A stretch of 64,000 bases of DNA from positions 186,001 through 250,000 of the forward strand of contig FP929140.1 of the NCBI GenBank assembly GCA_000198515.1, read 5' to 3'. Position numbers and translations under genes: made by a program. Below, in pieces: positions 63,586 through 64,000 of the stretch. How positions within the stretch are numbered: position 1 is the stretch's first letter; the number at the start of each line of letters is the position of its first letter. This DNA is from a gamma proteobacterium HdN1 (GTDB lineage: Bacteria > Pseudomonadota > Gammaproteobacteria > Pseudomonadales > Ketobacteraceae). Below the pieces are notes generated by a model. It made no database searches and had not been told where the DNA came from. It was given only the letters and a program-made list of their open reading frames with translations.

Positions 63586-63782
63586 CTCAAAACAAAAGCT
63601 AGGCAAGCGTCGGCGGTTGGGTCGCAACGCGGAAGGCTCGTTCAGCAAAACGCGTGATTGTACAGTAGTTAACGCTTGCAATCACCGATTTGGGAATTAC
63701 TTCCAAGGCCGTACCATCATAAACCGATTGACAAGCACCCCTAAATGATTTTGTCTGCAGTGTTTTTCAGAGTGGTGCCATC

Positions 63783-64000
63783 ATGTGTTCGGAAATCGCG
63801 CAAACATTTAAAGAAACCTTCACCGACTTAAACGACCCCCACAGTGATCGCAACAAGACCTACCCGATGGAGGAAATCTTGTTTGTGGTGCTATGCGGCT
63901 CCATCTGCGGCGCAGAAAGCTGGCGCGATTTTGTCGATTACGGGAATGCGAAAATTGAATTTTTGCGCAGTCATTCTCCTTTTGAGGCGGGAATTCCTTG
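63783..64000 (+). CDS. ISAs1-family transposase, 5' part, cut by window edge
   Basis: From the ATG at 63783 the frame is open to the window end (72 codons). It reads FTDLNDPHSDRNKTYPMEEI, then LFVVLCGSICGAESWRDFVDYG and FLRSHSPFEAGIP, the typical start of ISAs1/H-repeat transposases (D-P-R-.-.-.-.-Y-p). The full gene would be about 370 residues. An IS border should lie in 63690-63782; an inverted repeat could not be fixed without the other end. It points to a mobile element next to tamA. Confidence 0.85.
   Translation, partial: MCSEIAQTFKETFTDLNDPHSDRNKTYPMEEILFVVLCGSICGAESWRDFVDYGNAKIEFLRSHSPFEAGIP

Overview
The window is a stretch of a gammaproteobacterial chromosome, most like the Pseudomonadales/Cellvibrionales group. 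The signs are the gene orders ptsP..lgt-thyA-folA, metX-metW-DUF4426-rdgB-hemW and znuABC-thrB-DUF2782, and the moderate GC content. This placement rests on gene order and protein character only. I saw no rRNA, tRNA or CRISPR array.

Layout. 1-12.1 kb: the 3' part of ptsP, a chalcone-isomerase-like exported protein, lgt, thyA-folA, a DUF349 protein overlapping a large MscK/MscM-type channel, then slyX and a lipoprotein. 12.3-18.7 kb: a PilZ protein, a small ART-like unknown, an LpoB-like lipoprotein, a double DsbA/HCCA-isomerase-fold protein, ilvD and an HDOD protein. 18.8-22.0 kb: a BrnT/CopG toxin-antitoxin pair, a LysR regulator divergent from a pirin, and a nitroreductase. 22.1-28.1 kb: a hybrid 7TMR-DISM sensor kinase, a REC-HD-GYP regulator, a decayed sensor kinase pseudogene and a Gly-rich lipoprotein with a clear terminator. 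28.1-32.0 kb: gmk, and a CorC/CNNM-type protein whose 3' end overlaps a convergent DHA2 efflux pump. 32.3-36.5 kb: a five-gene acyl-CoA operon whose first three genes match the chsH2-chsH1-ltp2 set of steroid side-chain degradation. 36.5-44.3 kb: an MCP, hemW, rdgB, DUF4426, metW, metX and a lipase. 44.5-50.2 kb: a chemosensory block (CheY, STAS, CheA, CheW, CheD, REC-EAL) without MCP, CheR or CheB. 50.5-55.9 kb: an ABC1 kinase, znuBC/znuA, thrB and DUF2782. 55.9-63.6 kb: tamA-tamB, with a GC-rich Xre/RES toxin-antitoxin cassette between the tamB stop and a second, decayed copy of the tamB 3' end. 63.8 kb to the edge: the start of an ISAs1-type transposase.

Two things stand out. First, the Xre-RES cassette carries its own promoter and operator and lies between two copies of the tamB 3' end, which suggests insertion by recombination at that gene end. 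Second, at a dozen places short degenerate tandem repeats (10-24 bp units) sit at or just beyond gene ends, several covering the stop codon. This looks like a habit of this genome.

Much of the rest is signalling (c-di-GMP, chemosensory, two-component), envelope biogenesis (Lgt, LpoB, TamAB, MscK) and housekeeping metabolism (folate/dTMP, Met, Ile/Val, Thr, Zn uptake).
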